Of a stretch of 64,000 nt of DNA, positions 26,501 to 32,600 are shown piece by piece. Both the position numbers and the translations under genes were made by a program. Each line of letters starts with the position of its first letter. Within the stretch, counting starts at the first letter, position 1. The stretch comes from Lytechinus pictus (lineage: Eukaryota; Echinodermata; Echinoidea; Temnopleuroida; Toxopneustidae). The stretch lies in the NCBI RefSeq assembly GCF_037042905.1, contig NC_087253.1:7576501-7640500 (forward strand), given 5' to 3'. The notes under the pieces are model-generated. The model saw nothing but the letters and a program-made list of their open reading frames with translations, was not told the origin of the DNA and did not search any database.

Positions 26501-29500
26501 TTCTATGTAATTTTCTTCTTGGCACTTTGTTATATCAAATTATAAATTGCTTTGAAAAATACACATGAAGGTCGTATTTTGTTCAACGAGCGGGCCTAGC
26601 GACTGAGAGACTCGGGATAGAAATAGGAAAAATGAAATTGAGAATGTCACGTTGTGGTATTCTTAATGAAATTTCATTTTTAAAAGTGAGATTTTGTCTA
26701 TTGGATTTTTTTTCATTTGTGTTTTGTTCTATGGGGCGGAATCCCCCCCCCCCCCCCGTGAAATCAAAATGAAAATTATGTTTATCTATGATTCAACAAT
26801 GCGGCAATGTTTTACGTACACACTAAGAAATAAAGGTTCAAAATTTAACACCGAAAGGTTGATGCAAAATCAGCACCCTATGGGTTCAAAAATTGAACCC
26901 CTGATTTGGGGTTCAAAAATTGAACCCTGCGGTTGGGGTTCATTTTTTGCACCCTGCGGGTTCAAAACTGCACCCCTAAATTTTAAATTGAACCCCTAGG
27001 GTGCAGTTTTGAACCCGCAGGGTACAAAAATGAACCCCAACCGCAGGGTTCAATTTTTTAACCCATATGGTGCTGATTTTGCATCAACCTTTCGGCGTTC
27101 AATTTTGAACCTTTATTTCTTAGTGTGTATATTCATTGTAACTATGTAGCGTTCTATCGGTCGTAACTATGACATAAGCAACATGCGTTAAGATTTTCGA
27201 TATCTTGTGAAAGTGGAGGTCTTCGATCACACCCCCCCTCCCCCCCCCCCCCCTCCTCGGTCTATGATGCAATAAACTACCCCAACCTAGTTACGGTTAA
27301 TTTAGAACTGAACACCACCTTGAATAGTATCAACTCGATTCTGTTTATAAATTTAAGATTCAAAATTGAGATCATGAGAACGCAGTCTTTTTGAGTTTGT
27401 CATGTTTATAGCACAAATAAGCTAGCAATTTTCGCATCCACTGGATTACAGGTTGATGTTTGATTTTCAGCACGAGAATACACTGTCTCCGAAACAGAAA
27501 ATACATTTTCAATCCCAACGACAATATATTAGGGCGCCAGTACTATGTACATACCACCACCCCCATATGATTTACTACTTTTTTTTTTTGTAATCTTGTT
27601 TTTAATCTTTAGGGGACAGGCCCTTTTCAGAGAAATCATATGTTATTTAATTGTCATAATTAGGTGCGTTATCGAAATTGATTAACAATATAAAGTGACT
27701 AAGGGCGTTTAATTGACAATTATGCTACAGCTAAACAATGAAATAGATGCTAAACTCGATAGTATGTAGATCGCAAAGATCAAAATCACACAAAATTTAA
27801 AAATGCAGTAACATCAGTAGCGTATCTAGCATCAACTAGGGCCCATGCACAAGCATAATTTCGTCACTATTGTCCCGACTCCCGAGACCATTAGGCCCAT
27901 AAAATGCTTTTTAGGACATATAGGATCTGATGCTGGATATGTGTGCCTGAACATAAACAACGTCCTTCTTCTTTTAAATTTTCTCTACAGGCTTTGGTGT
28001 CCAATTCAATTCAATTCATTGTTCAATTGTCCTTGAAGTATTATAGCATTATCAATTAATCTGTAATATCAATGTCGTTGACAGGGGTCTCTCAGAGAAC
28101 AAAATTCGTCGGATCGAACAGGGTTTCTTTTATGGTATGGAGAGTTTACAATTTCTGTAAGTGTGTTACTCCAACTTTTTTCCCTTTTACTTTTCCTGTC
28201 GACCAATTTTCTTTTCCCGGTATAGTATCAACAAGTTAATGAATGTTCCGAGCAAATGCAATGATACAATAGTAGTTTTTAATTTAGTTGTTTTATGAGA
28301 AAATTTTAGGGACACGAAAAAAAAAGGATTCTAAAGAAAAACTACATAATTGACTAATTGATGAAATTAATGTTATATATTCAATTTGTATCTTTTTCGC
28401 AAATTATTGATAAGCCTAATTTCCATTTTTTTTTCTTTTTACATACGGAAATAGGACATCAATCTTGCTCCTTGTCAAACATTCAATATGAAATATTTTT
28501 TTGAGCTATTGATGAAAAAACCCATTCATAATATTTTTTTTCCAGTTGAGATATTATAGACGTTACTATGCATCACATCCCACAAATAGAACAAAGACTG
28601 ATGCTTCTCTACGTTTGACGATGTTCATTACTGTTGTCTATACATACTAATTTTGAACAACAATTTTAAGATATTAGAAAAATAATGAATCATTATTGAA
28701 AATTTAGATTTTCTTTTTATGTAGTATTATTAGTAATATGTATTCCAGCGAGTTATATTACAAATCATCCTTTATTGTTTTATTGTCATCACATTCAGGT
28801 ATATGGAATCAAACAACATTAGCGAGATCGAGGTCGGCTCGTTTTCTGAACTAAGGAATCTTCAACTATTGTAATTTTTCAATTTATTAACGATTTCCAG
28901 AATAAAAGTATGTTATACCATTAATCTAAGAATGTTTTAATCTAATGCATAATTTCATTCAAATCGTTGGCTATCAAATTCGTTAATATCCAAAATGTAA
29001 ACGAATCATTACTAGATGAATGAGTACCCAAACAATGAAACATTAAAGTGCATCTAGCAGACCACAGGTTCTCTTGTATATAAAAAAAGGTTTTTTTTAA
29101 TGGAGGTAAACCGTAGAGTAATGTTTGTTTAAAGAAAAAATAAATTCACAAATGACTGTGATAGAAACTGAATGAATTATCTTACGTAAAATAACTATAC
29201 CTCACAATCCTCTGTATTTATGCAATATAATAATTAAGTAGTATAAAGTAATATTTCGAATATCAACGTCAGTTGAAACAAATGTATAATACCTCTCAAC
29301 TGATAATGCGCCTTAATTGTGCGTATTGTGTGCTTCTTTTCAGAAATTTGTCGTCTAATTCCATTCAGCACTTGCAACGCGGGATGTTTGCTGGTCTCTT
29401 CTCTCTTTCATATCTGTAAGTACAAATGAATTAAATCGACGTTTCTAAGGCAGCATGGAAACGCCAATTACATGCAATACTTTCAGTCTCTCCCATACTT

Positions 29501-31959
29501 GAGAGACGTTTTTCAACATCCAACTACGAGAAGTGTGCTTGCTCGCACGCTTCGCTTGCTCCCATATCGATATGAATGGTCAGCCCAACTCCAATTCAGT
29601 AGTTTATACCACACCAAAACAATTCAAACATCACTCGAAAAAAAAATCGCATATGCCTTAAATGCCATTACCTACTATGATATATTACATGTAAGTACAC
29701 GTTTTATGTACCCCATATAGGAAGGACGTTCAGTGCCCCCCCCCCCCCCCACAAAAAAAAAAAAATAATAATAATAATAATAGTAATAATTATGATGATA
29801 AATATAAAAAAAGAATGAATGAATGAAAGAAAGAATGAATTAGGATTAACAATAAAAGAAATTAATAAATAGAATTAAAAATATGATAATTTTCATCTAA
29901 ATATATTACTTACCCCCCCCCCCCCCCAGCTAAGGAGGAATTCACGGCAATGCGTTGGGACAGGCCTATCCGAATACCGAATAATGTTTGTTGTATGCCC
30001 TTCTTCCGAATTCCTTTATCCTTGATATCCATAAATTCATTTTTGTCGGTATTATTTCATTTTCGTCTTGCCCCCCCCCCCCCCCCTCCTGATTGCTTGC
30101 AAATCACTCAATGTGAAAAGCGCTGATGCTTTTTTTAAGCCTGGAACACTGTGATTGATCCGTTGAGATTACATTTTAAAAAAAATTGTAATAGTATTTT
30201 ATATGATTATTCCAACCTATGAAATTTGAAAAAGCGGCGTAAACGCTGAAATTGAAATTTTGGTCTATTTCGAGCCTCCCTGCAGGAATACCATTGTATT
30301 ATGTTTTATTTTAATTTTTCCTGATTTTTACTTCTAACTGGTTTTATGCTCAAGTTGGCAGTGTGTGTGTGTGTTTGTGCGTTTTTTGGTTTTGATGTAT
30401 ACAATATACAATAACACTTTTAGGAGGCTGCACCCTAGAAGCTCCGCTTTTTCTTAGCAGCCTCTTCCATTTCTAACATGCTAATATTGATACTCGTAAC
30501 TGTAATTTTTGTACGTCGAAATTTGATATGTTTCATTGCCTAAATATCTGAATTATTGTACGAAAAAAAATATTTGAAATGGAAATAAATGAAATGAAAA
30601 AAATAAAGTGAAAATAAAAATTGAATTCCAATTCGAAATGACGTCATCTTTGGTTGCGACTTTAAGCCGATTCATACTTTTCTCGACCACAAGGCTTGCA
30701 ACAAATTAAAAATATACATTCTGCATCCCTAGCGTTATGCGAATTTAAGATAACAAGGGTCCTTTCTTGGAAGTTTCTTATTAATTGAAAAAAATTTTTT
30801 TTTTTTATATGCCGTTGTATTTCCTTTTTATTATTTTCCTTTAATTTCCGACGCAATTTCCTTTTACGACATGTGGGTTTCTTCTTTCCCCTTTTTCAGT
30901 GATTTGATAAACAACCACATCCAATCCATTGATGGCTTTACGTTTGAACATATGGCGTCTCTTCAGTTTATGTAAGTAATGTTACCCCGCCATTTATTTT
31001 TTCCATTGGATATAGTGTGTTTGGTAATAGCAGTAGTAGTAGTCGCCTTAAATGTAGTAGTAGTAGTAGTTGCTGTAGTTGTAGTAGTAGTATAGGAAAC
31101 CAAAACCCAAGAAGAGAAGTAATCTTATTGGAAAGAGTAAAATGAGAGAAACAATTAAACAAAAGTTTCATCAAAATCGGTTATGAAATAAGCAAGTTAT
31201 GGAAGTTTAAAAACTTTTGTTGTACTTTCTACGAGGATCCTCAAATTGGCAAACATGCTTCAAAATTGCTGATTTTGTAGACAACTCTCACTTTGTTTTG
31301 TACACACATTTTCAGATTTTCCTCATTATGCTTCAAATTGAATCTTGCCTCCTGCTGAGCAAAGCATATGTCATGGGAAAATATGATTCACACCACATAT
31401 GTCAATGTCAGACAATTTGTGTATAAACCGAAAAGAGTTGTCCACAAAATCAGCCATTTTAAAACACGTTTGCCTATTTGACGATCCCCATAGAAAGTAC
31501 ATCTATACTTTTTAAACATCCATAACTTGATGAAACTTTTTTTAACTGTTCCGCTTATTTTACTCTTTTTAATAAGATTCCTTATGTTCTTGGGTTTCGG
31601 TTTCCTTTAAATGTAGTAGTAGTAGTAGTAGAAGTGATAGAAGTAGTAGTTGTAGTAATAGTAGTAGTAGTAGTAGTAGCAGAAGTAGAAGTAGTAGTAG
31701 TGATGGTAGTAGCCGTAATATAAAAGTAAGAGTAGCAGTATAGTAGTAATAATACTAGTAATACATGTAGCAGTAGTATAAAGCTAAGAGTAGCAGTAGT
31801 ATGTAGTAGAGGTAGAGATAGTAGTATCGACAGTAGCAGAAGTGTAGTAGTAGTAGTATCATGAGTAGTAGAAATAGTAGTAGTAGTATTAGAAATAGTA
31901 GTAGTATTAGTTGTAGTAGTATCAGAAGAAGTAGTAGTAGTATCAGAAGTAGAAGAAAC

Positions 31960-31993
<34 letters not shown>

Positions 31994-32099
31994 ATAGTAA
32001 TACATGTAGTAGTAACATTAGTAGTAGTAGTAGTAGTAGTATCAGAAATATGAGTAGTAGTAGTAGTAGTTATAGTAGAAGTAGTAGTGGAAGTAGTAA

Positions 32100-32144
<45 letters not shown>

Positions 32145-32386
32145 AAGTAATAGTAGTAGAAGTAGTAGAAGTAGTAGTAGTAGTAGTATTAGTAGTAGCA
32201 GTAATATAAAAAAAAATGTAGTAGTAGTTGTAGTGGTGATTATATAGTCATACATGTAGCATAAGTATAAAGCTAAGAGTAGAAGTAGTATGTAATAGAG
32301 GTAATGATAGTTGCATTAACAGTAGTATGAGTATAGTAGTAGTATCAAAAGTAGTAGAAATAGTAGTAGAAGTATAGTAGTAGTAA

Positions 32387-32436
<50 letters not shown>

Positions 32437-32549
32437 ATAGTAGTAGTAGTAGTAGGCCTAATATTAGTATCAGAAGTAGTAGGAACAGTAGTAGTAGTAG
32501 TAGTATTAGTAGAAGTAGTATCAGAAGTAGTAGAGACAATAGTAGTAGA

Positions 32550-32600
<51 letters not shown>

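Noticed and set aside
27480..27540. A tenth LRR exon after 'ttttcag' at 27470
   Set aside because: No frame gives an LRR consensus and no donor occurs 72 bases on.
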